A DNA stretch of 64,000 nt, taken from assembly GCF_000183135.1 (NCBI RefSeq), contig NC_014734.1:1054001-1118000 (forward strand), read 5' to 3'. Positions within the stretch are counted from its first letter, which is position 1, and the number at the start of each line of letters is the position of its first letter. Positions 54,417 to 63,911 of the stretch are shown here, piece by piece. The DNA is from Paludibacter propionicigenes WB4 (GTDB lineage: Bacteria > Bacteroidota > Bacteroidia > Bacteroidales > Paludibacteraceae). The translations under genes and the position numbers were made by a program. Under the pieces are notes generated by a model. It was not told the DNA's origin. It worked only from the letters and a program-made list of their open reading frames with translations, and made no database searches.

Positions 54417-55415
54417 ATGAAAATTGAAAAAATTTCGTGGCAGGGAATAGATGCCGTTTTACTGGAGACAAAGGTATATGAAGCCATAATTGTACCTTCG
54501 GTTGGAGCCAACTTAGTAAAACTATATAATAAAGAGTTGGATATAGATATACTACGTACACCAACCGCTGAAGAAATGGAAACATTCCTGAACAGACCAC
54601 AAATTTTTGGAGTTCCTTTATTGTTTCCCCCAAATCGGATTGAAGATGGTAAATACACCTATGCAGGAACAGAATACCAATATCCTATTACCATACCTGC
54701 TCAAAATAACTATCACCACGGCATCATCAAATCTCAGCCGTTTACCATTACACGCACACGCATTTCGGACGATGCTGCAGAAGTTGAAGCGAGTTTCTTC
54801 TCAAATAAAGTTAACAATGATATTTTCCTTGATTTTCCGCATGACTTTGTGTGCAAAATGCGTTTTATACTCACAGACAATGAATTGACACACATAGTCA
54901 CTTTCTGCAATAACAGTGCGAAGTCTATGCCGTTAGGTGTCGGTTACCATACTCCTATCCTACTCCCTTTTTCAAAAAACACTGATAAATCGGATTACAA
55001 ACTTCGCCTTTCGGCAGGCAAACGCTGGGAATTATCTGAGAGAGGTCTGCCTACAGGCAATCTTTTAAATCTATCGGACGAAGAATCACTACTTCGGACA
55101 GAAGGCATGGCTGTTACCGGAAAACCTATCGAAATTGCTTTGACAGACGAAGCATTAATCGACAACGAAAAACCTTATCATGGAGCGATATTGACCAATA
55201 CTAAAGATAATATAAGCGTTTATTATGAAGTTGATAGCCAATTTAAACATTGGACACTGTGGAATAATGGTGGTGAGGTAGACTGGGTTTGCCCTGAACC
55301 TCAGACATGGGCTATCAATGCTCCAAATCTGAACTTACCGAAAAACATCACCGGATTTCAGACCGTAGAATCTGGTAAAAGCTGGAGCGGCACTACCCGA
55401 TTCTATGTGAAATGA
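54417..55415 (+). CDS. Aldose 1-epimerase / galactose mutarotase-like protein
   Basis: The protein has 332 residues. NRIEDGKYTYAG, then HHGIIKSQPF (catalytic His region), GYHTP (second His), and CPEPQTWAINAPNLN (late Glu). The YihR/aldose-epimerase fold is likely. It converts alpha and beta anomers of a sugar. Full length. Confidence 0.85.
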   Translation: MKIEKISWQGIDAVLLETKVYEAIIVPSVGANLVKLYNKELDIDILRTPTAEEMETFLNRPQIFGVPLLFPPNRIEDGKYTYAGTEYQYPITIPAQNNYHHGIIKSQPFTITRTRISDDAAEVEASFFSNKVNNDIFLDFPHDFVCKMRFILTDNELTHIVTFCNNSAKSMPLGVGYHTPILLPFSKNTDKSDYKLRLSAGKRWELSERGLPTGNLLNLSDEESLLRTEGMAVTGKPIEIALTDEALIDNEKPYHGAILTNTKDNISVYYEVDSQFKHWTLWNNGGEVDWVCPEPQTWAINAPNLNLPKNITGFQTVESGKSWSGTTRFYVK

Positions 55416-55422
55416 TAAAAAG

Positions 55423-55470
55423 TAATGGCTAGTCCCGTAAAACAATATAGGTTTACCGGACTAGCCATTA
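55423..55470. terminator. Bidirectional terminator
   Basis: TAATGGCTAGTCC (55423-55435) pairs with GGACTAGCCATTA (55458-55470), serving the mutarotase gene and the convergent cold-shock gene. Confidence 0.85.
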
Positions 55471-55487
55471 TTCATTATTATCAGAAG

Positions 55488-55937
55488 TTATACTGTTTTC
55501 TTTACACGGACTGCATTCAATCCCTTTTTGCCTTGTTCAAGCTCAAAATCAACCAAATCACCTTCTTTTATTGCTTGTAAGCAGCTATTTACGTGAACAA
55601 AGAATTTTTCCTGAGTTCCGGTTTCTTTTATAAATCCAAAGCCTTTAGAATCGTCATAAAAATCTACACGTCCATTTCTGAACGGAGAAACAAACTCTTC
55701 TTCGCGTCTGGGCACACCAACCTCAATAGTTGAAGCATCAACCTTGAGTTTTTTAGTCGGATCCGGTGGCGTATCGGTCAATCTGCCAAATTCGTCGACA
55801 TAAGCAATCATATTATCAAGTCCTCCTTCCGAAGGATTTAATCGTTGCTCTTCTTTACGCTCTTTTTTTTCTTTTCGCTTTTTTAAGCGTTTCTTTTCGT
55901 TTTCTTGTTTAATAAATGCATTTTGGGATTTTGCCAT
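55488..55937 (-). CDS. Cold-shock-domain protein with basic N-terminus
   Basis: The protein has 149 residues. The first ~35 residues are almost entirely Lys/Arg/Glu (KKRLKKRKEKKERK). The C-terminal ~65 residues are a cold-shock domain with SKGFGFIKE and KFFVHVNS (RNP1 and RNP2-like motifs). An RNA-binding protein; the basic tail extends the usual small Csp. Confidence 0.9.
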   Translation of the reverse strand: MAKSQNAFIKQENEKKRLKKRKEKKERKEEQRLNPSEGGLDNMIAYVDEFGRLTDTPPDPTKKLKVDASTIEVGVPRREEEFVSPFRNGRVDFYDDSKGFGFIKETGTQEKFFVHVNSCLQAIKEGDLVDFELEQGKKGLNAVRVKKTV

Positions 55938-56207
55938 TCAATTATTTAGTTTTTATAATGTTGGAAGAGTTCTGGTTGAACTAAGAGAGATACTATTTCA
56001 GACAGGAGAAAGCTTTCTTAAGAACCAGTTTACTGCAAACTCAACTGGCGAGAAGGAGATTTATACATCTATCTTGAATGCAAAGATACAGAAAAAAATT
56101 GGGATATTCTTTTTAATTGATTTCGTGACAGTTAAATGACTAATTACCGATTATCACCTAATAGATAGCCTCACTAATTCACATCAATAACCAAGATAAA
56201 TTAAGCA

Positions 56208-57533
56208 CTACTCTGCAAGCTCAATCTTGGTTTTCATATTCTTGATTTTCTCATTGCCAGCCAATCTCAATACATCATTGACTTTGTCGATTTTAATTGC
56301 GACAAACGAATAATAATCCTTAACCTCCACCATACCTAACTCTTCTTTTGCCAACTGACCCTTTTTAAACATAAACCCAACGACATCCATTTTGCTGAGT
56401 TTGTCTTTCTTTCCTTTTCCAATGTATAGAGTTGCCCACTCGGGTTTTGGTGGCGCAGAAGCAATGAGTGGCAATGCAAAAGGTGTTGGTAAAGGCGTAA
56501 TAAAACCCGGAAGATCTTCTGTGGCAGATAAAAGTACAAAAGCAGACCCTTCGGTACTCATGCGCGCCGTGCGCCCGTTACGGTGGATAAATTCATCATT
56601 GCGAACCGGAACATCGAAATGAATTACATTTCTGATTTCAGGAATATCCAATCCTCTCGAAGCTAAATCAGTTGAAATAAATGTAGTGCAACTTCCGTTA
56701 CGAAACTTGGAAAGAGCCCTTTCGCGTTCTGGTTGCTCTAATTTTCCGTGGAAGAATTCGTTTTTCAGTTTACGGTTTGTCAAATAGGCACTTACTTTTT
56801 CTACCGTATCGCGCTGATTGCAAAACACCAACGATGAGTCATTTCCCAGGTAACACAACAAACGGTAAAGCAAATCCATTTTGTCGTTATTATTTCCTTT
56901 GATCGAAAAGATTTTCAACCCAGCCAAAACTCTGTCTTTCTCTGAAAAATCGAGCCGAATAGGATTTTGAATACCTGTGAAAGGTGGAATTGCAACAGCA
57001 TCTGTTGCCGAAGTGAGTATCCGCTTGTTTAGTGCCGGTATTCGGCTAATAATTGCTTCCATCTGGTCTGTGAATCCCATTTCGAGCGATTTATCAAATT
57101 CATCAAGCACAAGCGTCCGGATAGCATCAATTTCGAAATTAGCGCGTTCAATATGATCCTGCAACCTACCGGGTGTTCCGATAAGCACTGCAGGAGGAAA
57201 TGCCAGTTCCCGCTTCTCAGCATTCGACGGACGTCCTCCAAAACATATATTTACTTTATAACCTGTGCTCATACTTCGCCAAACTTGTTCAATTTGCTGA
57301 GCCAACTCACGCGTTGGTACCAGAACAAGAGCCTGAACTTTTTGTATATCCGGGTTAAGACTCAACAGCAAAGGTATGAGGTATGCAAGCGTTTTCCCAG
57401 AACCTGTTGGTGACAGCAGTATAACATCCTGATCCTTTTCATCAGCAGCTATAGTAGCCGCCTGCATAGCATTGAGCGATTCAATACCCATGCTTTTAAG
57501 GGTATTATCAATTTGGGCAATATTATTTCTCAT
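56208..57533 (-). CDS. DEAD-box RNA helicase, DbpA-type
   Basis: The product has 441 residues from MRNNIAQ (57533), avoiding the overlap with the divergent gene. Helicase motifs: SPTGSGKTLAYL (I), PTRELAQQ (Ia), LVLDEFDKSLE (II, here DEFD), SAT (III), STDLASRGLDIP (V) and HRNGRTAR (VI). The last ~80 residues are a DbpA RNA-binding domain (ATLYIGKGKKDKLSKMDVVGF). It likely acts in 23S rRNA or ribosome assembly, as DbpA does. Confidence 0.92.
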   Translation of the reverse strand: MRNNIAQIDNTLKSMGIESLNAMQAATIAADEKDQDVILLSPTGSGKTLAYLIPLLLSLNPDIQKVQALVLVPTRELAQQIEQVWRSMSTGYKVNICFGGRPSNAEKRELAFPPAVLIGTPGRLQDHIERANFEIDAIRTLVLDEFDKSLEMGFTDQMEAIISRIPALNKRILTSATDAVAIPPFTGIQNPIRLDFSEKDRVLAGLKIFSIKGNNNDKMDLLYRLLCYLGNDSSLVFCNQRDTVEKVSAYLTNRKLKNEFFHGKLEQPERERALSKFRNGSCTTFISTDLASRGLDIPEIRNVIHFDVPVRNDEFIHRNGRTARMSTEGSAFVLLSATEDLPGFITPLPTPFALPLIASAPPKPEWATLYIGKGKKDKLSKMDVVGFMFKKGQLAKEELGMVEVKDYYSFVAIKIDKVNDVLRLAGNEKIKNMKTKIELAE

Positions 57534-57651
57534 ATTGCAAAGATAAGGTAAAATCATTGGGATTTAATCTTTATAAATCTAATAATAAAGCGGAAAAGGC
57601 GAAAGAACGAAATGTTGACAAGCATAAGATGTTACATCCAAAAAAAATAGC

Positions 57652-57659
57652 TACTTTTG
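57652..57659 (+). promoter_or_regulatory. Promoter -7 element of the DUF4290 gene
   Basis: TACTTTTG at 57652-57659, about 27 bp before the chosen ATG 57686. Confidence 0.6.
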
Positions 57660-57685
57660 TATCCTATCATATCACTCAACACAAT

Positions 57686-58288
57686 ATGGAATATACAACC
57701 TTACAAGGTAAACTAATAATGCCCGAATATGGGCGCAACATACAACAAATGGTGGCTCATGCGCTCACCATTGAAGATCGCGAAGAACGTACCCGTTGCG
57801 TAAAAACAATTATCAACATCATGGGTAATCTGTTCCCTTACCTGCGCGATGTAAATGATTTTAAACACAAGCTGTGGGATCACGTGGCAATTATGTCCGG
57901 TTTTAAACTGGATATTGATTTTCCATACGAGATCCTCCAGGAAGAAAATTTATATACCCGCCCTGAATCCATTCCTTATAAAAATTCCCGCATTCGCTAC
58001 CAACATTACGGACGTACGTTGGAAGAAATGATCGAAAAAGTTGCTGAATACCCTGATGGTGAAGAAAAAAACGAACTGATTCGATTGATTGCAAACCAGA
58101 TGAAAAAGTGTTTTCTTACCTGGAATAAAGAAGTGGTTGACGATCGAAAGATATTTGATGACCTCCGGGAATTATCTAAAGGAAAGCTCGATATTTCAGA
58201 AGATTTTTTCAAGTTAGTTGAATCGAGAGATGTGTTATTCAACAAAAAAATAAGCCTAAAAAGAAAAAATAACTCCAGTGAACAGTGA
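57686..58288 (+). CDS. DUF4290 protein
   Basis: The product has 200 residues from MEYTTLQGKLIMPEYGRNIQQM (57686), which matches the usual DUF4290 start. The annotated-looking earlier start (57557) falls before the promoter and overlaps the helicase gene. DUF4290 is a Bacteroidetes-specific family usually next to murA, as here. Function unknown. Confidence 0.85.
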   Translation: MEYTTLQGKLIMPEYGRNIQQMVAHALTIEDREERTRCVKTIINIMGNLFPYLRDVNDFKHKLWDHVAIMSGFKLDIDFPYEILQEENLYTRPESIPYKNSRIRYQHYGRTLEEMIEKVAEYPDGEEKNELIRLIANQMKKCFLTWNKEVVDDRKIFDDLRELSKGKLDISEDFFKLVESRDVLFNKKISLKRKNNSSEQ

Positions 58289-58352
58289 GCAGTAAACGGT
58301 GAGCAGTGAACAGTGAACAGTGAGCAGTGAACAGTGAACAGTGAACAGTGAT
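58276..58352 (+). repeat. Short tandem repeat AGTGAAC/AGTGAGC
   Basis: About ten near-heptamer units (AGTGAACAGTGAGCAGTGAA...) run from the end of the DUF4290 gene into the spacer. Confidence 0.85.
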
Positions 58353-58376
58353 TAGAAAGCGGTTATCAGTTAATTC

Positions 58377-58474
58377 CTACTGATAGCTGATAACTGATAG
58401 CTGATAACTAAAACTGACGACTGATAACTGATGGCTGATGACTGATGACTGATAGCTGATAGCTGATGACTGAC
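58377..58474 (+). repeat. Short tandem repeat CTGATAA/CTGATGA
   Basis: Heptamer-like units (CTGATAGCTGATAACTGATAG...) fill most of the 200-bp spacer before murA. A simple repeat prone to slippage; may affect murA expression. Confidence 0.85.
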
Positions 58475-58486
58475 AACCGATAATCT

Positions 58487-59791
58487 ATGTCGTCATTTCA
58501 AATTGAGGGTGGTCGTCGACTCTCAGGATCTATAACACCACAAGGTGCAAAAAACGAAGCATTACAAGTAATTTGTGCTGTACTTCTTACCTCCGAAAGC
58601 ATTACCATTAGTAATATCCCGGATATACTTGATGTAAATAATCTCATAAGCCTACTAGGAGATATGGGGGTTGATATCAAACGGGAAAACGCAAACACCT
58701 ACACATTTAAAGCAGACAAGGTCAATCTGGATTATCTTCAGACAGAAGATTTTTACAGTAAAAGTGCATCCTTACGAGGTTCGGTTATGATTGTCGGCCC
58801 ACTCGTTGCCAGATTTGGCAAAGCCATTATTCCAAAACCCGGAGGCGATAAAATCGGACGTCGCAGGTTAGACACTCACTTTATAGGAATTCAAAAACTT
58901 GGCGCCGAATTTCATTATGACCCATCGGCGAAACGTTACGAAATTGAAGCCAAAAAGCTAACCGGTTGCTACATGTTGCTCGACGAAGCATCGGTTACCG
59001 GAACTGCCAATATATTGATGGCTGCTGTAATGGCAGAAGGTATTACCACCATTTACAATGCAGCCTGTGAACCTTATTTGCAACAGCTCTGCAAGATGCT
59101 GAATGCCATGGGGGCGAAAATATCGGGAGTTGGTTCAAACCTGCTGACAATAGAAGGAGTGACTAAACTGAACGGCTGCCAGCATCGTATTTTGCCCGAT
59201 ATGATTGAGGTAGGTAGTTTCATTGGAATGGCTGCTATGACAGCTTCTGAAATTACAATCAAAGATGTAGCCTACAACGAACTGGGAATTATCCCTGACA
59301 GTTTCCGCCGACTGGGTATTCAACTAGAGCAACGAGGCGATGATATTTTTATTCCCTATCAAAAAAACTATACCATAGAATCGTTCATCGATGGTTCCAT
59401 CATGACAATTGCCGATGCACCCTGGCCCGGACTCACGCCAGACTTACTCAGTGTTTTTCTGGTTGTTGCTGCCAAAGCAAAAGGGAGTGTACTCATTCAC
59501 CAGAAAATGTTTGAAAGCCGCCTGTTTTTTGTTGATAAGCTAATAGACATGGGTGCTCAGATTATTTTATGTGACCCACACCGGGCAACTGTAATCGGAC
59601 AGGGAAATCATCTTCATCTACGCGCTTCTACCATGAGTTCACCTGATATTCGTGCCGGAATTGCGTTACTAATTGCAGCACTTTGTGCCGAAGGAACAAG
59701 TACCATTCATAATATCGACCAAATTGATCGGGGATATCAGGATATTGACATCAGGTTGAATGCATTGGGTGCAAATATAAAAAGAATATAA
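58487..59791 (+). CDS. murA: UDP-N-acetylglucosamine 1-carboxyvinyltransferase
   Basis: The protein has 434 residues, full length. EPSP-synthase-type repeats and the active-site loop GKAIIPKPGGDKIGRRRLD are clear. In E. coli MurA this loop holds Cys115; here it is Asp (GGDKIG instead of GGCAIG). Cys-to-Asp at this position is known to give intrinsic fosfomycin resistance. It catalyses the first step of peptidoglycan precursor synthesis. Confidence 0.95.
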   Translation: MSSFQIEGGRRLSGSITPQGAKNEALQVICAVLLTSESITISNIPDILDVNNLISLLGDMGVDIKRENANTYTFKADKVNLDYLQTEDFYSKSASLRGSVMIVGPLVARFGKAIIPKPGGDKIGRRRLDTHFIGIQKLGAEFHYDPSAKRYEIEAKKLTGCYMLLDEASVTGTANILMAAVMAEGITTIYNAACEPYLQQLCKMLNAMGAKISGVGSNLLTIEGVTKLNGCQHRILPDMIEVGSFIGMAAMTASEITIKDVAYNELGIIPDSFRRLGIQLEQRGDDIFIPYQKNYTIESFIDGSIMTIADAPWPGLTPDLLSVFLVVAAKAKGSVLIHQKMFESRLFFVDKLIDMGAQIILCDPHRATVIGQGNHLHLRASTMSSPDIRAGIALLIAALCAEGTSTIHNIDQIDRGYQDIDIRLNALGANIKRI

Positions 59792-59812
59792 AACTCCAAC
59801 AGGATATTTACA

Positions 59813-59847
59813 AACGCTTCTAAGATTCATTCCTGGAAGCGTTTTTT
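59813..59847 (+). terminator. Terminator of murA
   Basis: AACGCTTC (59813-59820) pairs with GAAGCGTT (59836-59843), then TTTT. Confidence 0.8.
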
Positions 59848-59870
59848 GTTGTGTATTTTGGTCAAACTGG

Positions 59871-59993
59871 CTGTGGGACGAAAATGCATGTATGCATGAG
59901 CTTGCCGCTGACTGCGGGACGAAAATGCACGCATGCATTGGCTTGCTGCTGATAGAAAGACAAGAATATGCATGCGCATTGTCTTCCGGCTTA
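59871..59993 (+). repeat. Three-copy 41-bp tandem array
   Basis: Units at 59871, 59912 and 59953. Units 1 and 2 begin CTGTGGGACG / CTGCGGGACG and contain ATGCATGTATGCAT or ATGCACGCATGCAT near-palindromes; unit 3 is diverged. Two short frames here are not credited as genes. Confidence 0.75.
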
Positions 59994-60143
59994 TAGCATA
60001 ATAGGAATGCACAAACGCATTTCCTGCACATTAAAATCAATACTGTGCATTAAACTAATAAGATTCTAAAATACACACAACTTTTCTTACAAATGTCACA
60101 TAAAAAACCTTTATTTGTGTATAAACATACTTCAAAAAATAAC

Positions 60144-60151
60144 TACTTTTG
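60144..60151 (+). promoter_or_regulatory. Promoter -7 element of the GlsB-like gene
   Basis: TACTTTTG at 60144-60151, about 44 bp before ATG 60195. Confidence 0.65.
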
Positions 60152-60194
60152 TGTTCAATACTACACGAAGCTATTTTCAATGTATTCTTTATAA

Positions 60195-61238
60195 ATGAAA
60201 CCAATAATACCACCAGTTGACAAAGAAATTCTAAAGCAAGAACTTTCGACAGACAAATTTTTACGACCCACCAATAAAGCTCATAACGAGATATACGTGA
60301 CTACTGCACACGATTCTCCTAATGTCATGCGTGAAATTGGACGCTTACGTGAAATTTCGTTTCGGTCGAGCGGTGGTGGCACAGGCGAAGAAATTGATAC
60401 GGATGAATATGATTACATGGAAAAACCATATTATCAACTAATTGTATGGGATCCGATCGCGCTGGAAATAATTGGAGGATATCGTTATTTACCCGGAGCC
60501 GATGTAGACTTCGATGAAAAAGGACAACCTAAGTTTGTGATGTCTCATTTATTCACATTCTCAGACAAATTTATTAAAGAATTTCTTCCTTATACAGTCG
60601 AATTGGGTAGAGCCTTTGTTCAACCCGATTATCAAACCTCTAAAATGGGTACCAAAAGCCTTTTCGCACTTGACAACTTGTGGGATGGGCTTGGAGCTTT
60701 GACTCATACAGTAAAAAAGGCTCGCTACTTTATTGGCAAAGTTACCATCTACGATCATTATCCTGTTACAGCTCGCGAACTGATTTACGAATACATGTAT
60801 CGTTATTTCCCCGATCCGGATAGCATGATAAGTCCTAAAAAACCAATTCATGTAAGTCTCGAGAATGAACAGGTGGCTAAAAAAATATTTGTAGGAAATG
60901 ATTCATCTTCAGACTACAAAACGCTTCAAAAAACCATCAGACACGAGGGAGTTTGTATTCCGTCGATGTTTAATGCCTATATTGGATTATCTGACACCAT
61001 GCGCTTTTTTGGTTCTATCTTTGACCCCGATTTTGGTTCGGTTTACGAATCAGGAATTATGATTACAATGGCCGATCTATTGGAAACCAAACGCAAAAGA
61101 TATATTGATTCTTACTTAGAGTACCTTAAAAAGGTAATAGAAGAACGAAAAGCAGCCCGTGAAGCCAAGCATGCTGAAAAATTGGCGAGAAAACTGCTGC
61201 GTGCGGAACTTAAACAGAAAAAGAAACAAGGGAAATGA
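60195..61238 (+). CDS. GlsB/OlsB-like GNAT N-acyltransferase
   Basis: The protein has 347 residues. The region EIGRLREISFRSSGGGTGEE (in parts), then VELGRAFVQPDYQT and the long middle, resembles the hemolysin-type GNAT group that includes OlsB and GlsB. GlsB in Bacteroides makes N-acyl glycine (commendamide), the first step of glycine lipid synthesis. The C-terminal ~45 residues are very basic and helical. The partner GlsA is not in the window. The role is inferred from the family. Confidence 0.7.
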   Translation: MKPIIPPVDKEILKQELSTDKFLRPTNKAHNEIYVTTAHDSPNVMREIGRLREISFRSSGGGTGEEIDTDEYDYMEKPYYQLIVWDPIALEIIGGYRYLPGADVDFDEKGQPKFVMSHLFTFSDKFIKEFLPYTVELGRAFVQPDYQTSKMGTKSLFALDNLWDGLGALTHTVKKARYFIGKVTIYDHYPVTARELIYEYMYRYFPDPDSMISPKKPIHVSLENEQVAKKIFVGNDSSSDYKTLQKTIRHEGVCIPSMFNAYIGLSDTMRFFGSIFDPDFGSVYESGIMITMADLLETKRKRYIDSYLEYLKKVIEERKAAREAKHAEKLARKLLRAELKQKKKQGK

Positions 61239-61243
61239 TAAAA

Positions 61244-61281
61244 AAAACTCCGATAGACAATAAGTTATCGGAGTTTTTTAT
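61244..61281 (+). terminator. Terminator after the GlsB-like gene
   Basis: AAAACTCCGATA pairs with TATCGGAGTTTT (about 61264-61276), flanked by A/T runs. Bidirectional with recN. Confidence 0.75.
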
Positions 61282-61304
61282 TCTATATAAAATTAGTAAA
61301 GCAA

Positions 61305-62963
61305 CTAATTTTGAAGTAATTCCTTTGCATTCTTCAAAGCAGCTTCAGTAATGTTCTTACCACTTAACATTTGTGCCAATTCTACCAGGCGTTCTTCATC
61401 ATTTAGCCTTCGTATATGAGTTTGGGTTTGAAGTCCGGTATCATCTTTAAATACAGAATAGTGCTGTGCACCTTTCCCTGCAATTTGCGGTAAATGAGTA
61501 ATGGTAATCACCTGCATGTCTGTACTCATAGTTCGCATTATTTCGCCCATACGATGTGCTATCTCACCGGACACTCCCGTGTCTATTTCATCAAATATAA
61601 TGGTTGGCAAGTCTGCTTTATGAGCCACAAGTGATTTAATCGACAGCATTAAACGAGACACCTCACCTCCCGATGCTATTTGAGTAACCGGCTGAGGCGC
61701 GCGGTTTTTATTTGCAGAGAAAAGAAACTGAACCTGATCATTTCCGTTTTCGGTAAATTCACTTTCAGGGCTAATTTCAACTATAAATTGTATATTTGGT
61801 ATTCCCAGCTTAATCAACTGCTCCACCAGATATGATTCTATTGGTTTACAAGCTTCCTGCCTGCTTTTGGTCAAAGATTGTGCATCCAACTCTAATTGCT
61901 CATGTGCCTGCGCTAGCTTTACATTCAGCATTTCCAATTCTTCATCAAACGATTCAATACGTTGCAGCTGTTTGCCAAAGTCATCGCGCAACTCAATCAG
62001 TTCGGCAACCGATGTTACTTTATATTTCTTTTGAAGCGTAAACAACTCGCTCAGTCTACTTTCAACAACTGACAAGCGCTCCGGATTAAACTCTACACGT
62101 TCTTCGTATGAGCTTATTTCAGACGAAATATCTTTCAGTTCTATGAATGCAGATTGTAACCTTTCATACCAGTCGTTGCCATCAGGAATATAAGCTTTAA
62201 TATGCGATACGGCCTGAATGGTTTCCTTAAGTAAATCAAGCGACATGCTTTCATCGCTCATCAACTGACCGGCTTTCAGCAGTTGGGTTTTTATCTCTTC
62301 GGCATGACTCAATGTATCCTGCTCCATTTCCAGTTCTGCTTGCTCATTAGCATCTAATTTTGCATCTGTGAGTTGCTGAAACTGAAATTGTATGTAATCC
62401 AAATCAGAGGCTTGTTTTTCGGCAGATTTCTGTAACTGTTTGAGTTCAGATTGGAGACTTCGCCACAGTTGATACGACTGACGATAAGCATTTAACTGCA
62501 CAGAGTTCTGAGCAATCGTATCCACAACATCCAACTGATAACCCACATTCGAAAGCAACAAATTCTCGTGCTGCGAATGAATATCAAGAAGTCTGTTACT
62601 CAAATCGCGTATTACATTCAAACTAACAGGCGTGTCATTAATAAATGCCCGGGATTTACCACTGCTTGTTAACTCGCGCCGAATCAAACAACTGCTTTCT
62701 TCATTATCCAAATCATTTTGAATGAAAAAATCTGACAGATGGGTATAATTGGAGATATCAAATTCAGCCTCAATAACACATTTCTCCGCGTCAATTTTGA
62801 TAGATTTAGAATCGGCACGTTGTCCCAAAATAAGAGACAAAGCACCAAGAATAATCGATTTTCCGGCACCGGTTTCTCCGGTTATAACCGAAAAACCAGA
62901 TTGAAAATCAATATCTAATTCTGTGATTAAAGCATAATTTGAAATGTGTAGCGATTTCAGCAT
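61305..62963 (-). CDS. recN: DNA repair protein RecN
   Basis: The protein has 552 residues. Walker A GETGAGKSIIL near 30-40, coiled-coil arms through 150-350, Walker B LPTIIFDEIDTGVSGE and the signature ASGGEVSRLMLS. An SMC-like ATPase that helps repair double-strand breaks. 30 bp separates it from the DUF4835 gene upstream. Confidence 0.95.
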   Translation of the reverse strand: MLKSLHISNYALITELDIDFQSGFSVITGETGAGKSIILGALSLILGQRADSKSIKIDAEKCVIEAEFDISNYTHLSDFFIQNDLDNEESSCLIRRELTSSGKSRAFINDTPVSLNVIRDLSNRLLDIHSQHENLLLSNVGYQLDVVDTIAQNSVQLNAYRQSYQLWRSLQSELKQLQKSAEKQASDLDYIQFQFQQLTDAKLDANEQAELEMEQDTLSHAEEIKTQLLKAGQLMSDESMSLDLLKETIQAVSHIKAYIPDGNDWYERLQSAFIELKDISSEISSYEERVEFNPERLSVVESRLSELFTLQKKYKVTSVAELIELRDDFGKQLQRIESFDEELEMLNVKLAQAHEQLELDAQSLTKSRQEACKPIESYLVEQLIKLGIPNIQFIVEISPESEFTENGNDQVQFLFSANKNRAPQPVTQIASGGEVSRLMLSIKSLVAHKADLPTIIFDEIDTGVSGEIAHRMGEIMRTMSTDMQVITITHLPQIAGKGAQHYSVFKDDTGLQTQTHIRRLNDEERLVELAQMLSGKNITEAALKNAKELLQN

Positions 62964-62993
62964 AACTAAATATGAGTGGTGAGTAAATGGCGT

Positions 62994-63890
62994 TTAATAA
63001 GTTTTCAATATTTGTGAATACCTGTCTGATTGAGTGGGATTAATATCTGTCAAAATCTCAATTGCTTCACTCTTTTCCTGTGTAGATCCTTTGGAAAATA
63101 CATTTACCAATTCATCGTTTTTAGCTTCTAAGAATGATGAAATAACAACTGCCGATGGTCTGGAGCGATTAGCTTCACGCAGAAACGGCAAACCTTCAGC
63201 AATGCGGGCACGCGCATTTGTTGCATTATTACTCATTTCATCCAATCCTAACCTATGGTATTCATAGAAGTAGTTTCTATATCTTTTAAAAGCCTCATCA
63301 AGCAAATTGTTTACCAATGCATACCGGTTTCTTGTGCTTTCAAACGCTTTCCAGCCAGTCATATCAGCACCTTGAGCAGAATTCACTATACTTTCTGCTG
63401 ACTGAAAATATGCAGTACCTCCCAAGCGCGAGTAAGAATCCATATCGTATCCGATAATAATATAAGCATAATATGCTAACACAGCTGTGAGGTTGGAAGT
63501 AATTGCATTTTGATTAATCTCCAACTGATCAAACTCTTTGTAATTGAACGTGAACTGCTGATCTCTAAAATTAAAAAGCGTACTGTTGTATGCAGAATTA
63601 AATATCGGACGACGCGATTGTACCTGAATTTCAGAAGTAAAAACATCACTGTCAACTTTCTTAATTATTATATTCAATGTGCACTCTATCCGTTCGGTAT
63701 TGCCAAACGATAATTCAGTCCATTTTCTGTTATTCATAAAATCAGAAATGGACTTTTGAAGAGTATTGAAAACAGATTTATTCGTTCCCTGAATCTGATC
63801 TGAATTTATCTGAACTGTACAATTAAGTTCCTGTGCACTTATCGATCCGATTGTCAGAAAAATACTAAATAACAACAGGTAATATTTCAT
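62994..63890 (-). CDS. DUF4835 secreted protein
   Basis: The protein has 298 residues with a signal peptide (about 1-19, ending SAQ). The family pattern LNCTVQINSDQIQGTNKSVF with NRKWTELSF fits DUF4835, a Bacteroidetes family of unknown function. Its place between coaBC and recN is conserved. Some relatives are linked to secretion or surface assembly, but nothing here demonstrates that. Confidence 0.88.
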   Translation of the reverse strand: MKYYLLLFSIFLTIGSISAQELNCTVQINSDQIQGTNKSVFNTLQKSISDFMNNRKWTELSFGNTERIECTLNIIIKKVDSDVFTSEIQVQSRRPIFNSAYNSTLFNFRDQQFTFNYKEFDQLEINQNAITSNLTAVLAYYAYIIIGYDMDSYSRLGGTAYFQSAESIVNSAQGADMTGWKAFESTRNRYALVNNLLDEAFKRYRNYFYEYHRLGLDEMSNNATNARARIAEGLPFLREANRSRPSAVVISSFLEAKNDELVNVFSKGSTQEKSEAIEILTDINPTQSDRYSQILKTY

Positions 63891-63911
63891 TATCAGTTAT
63901 ATTGACAAAAG

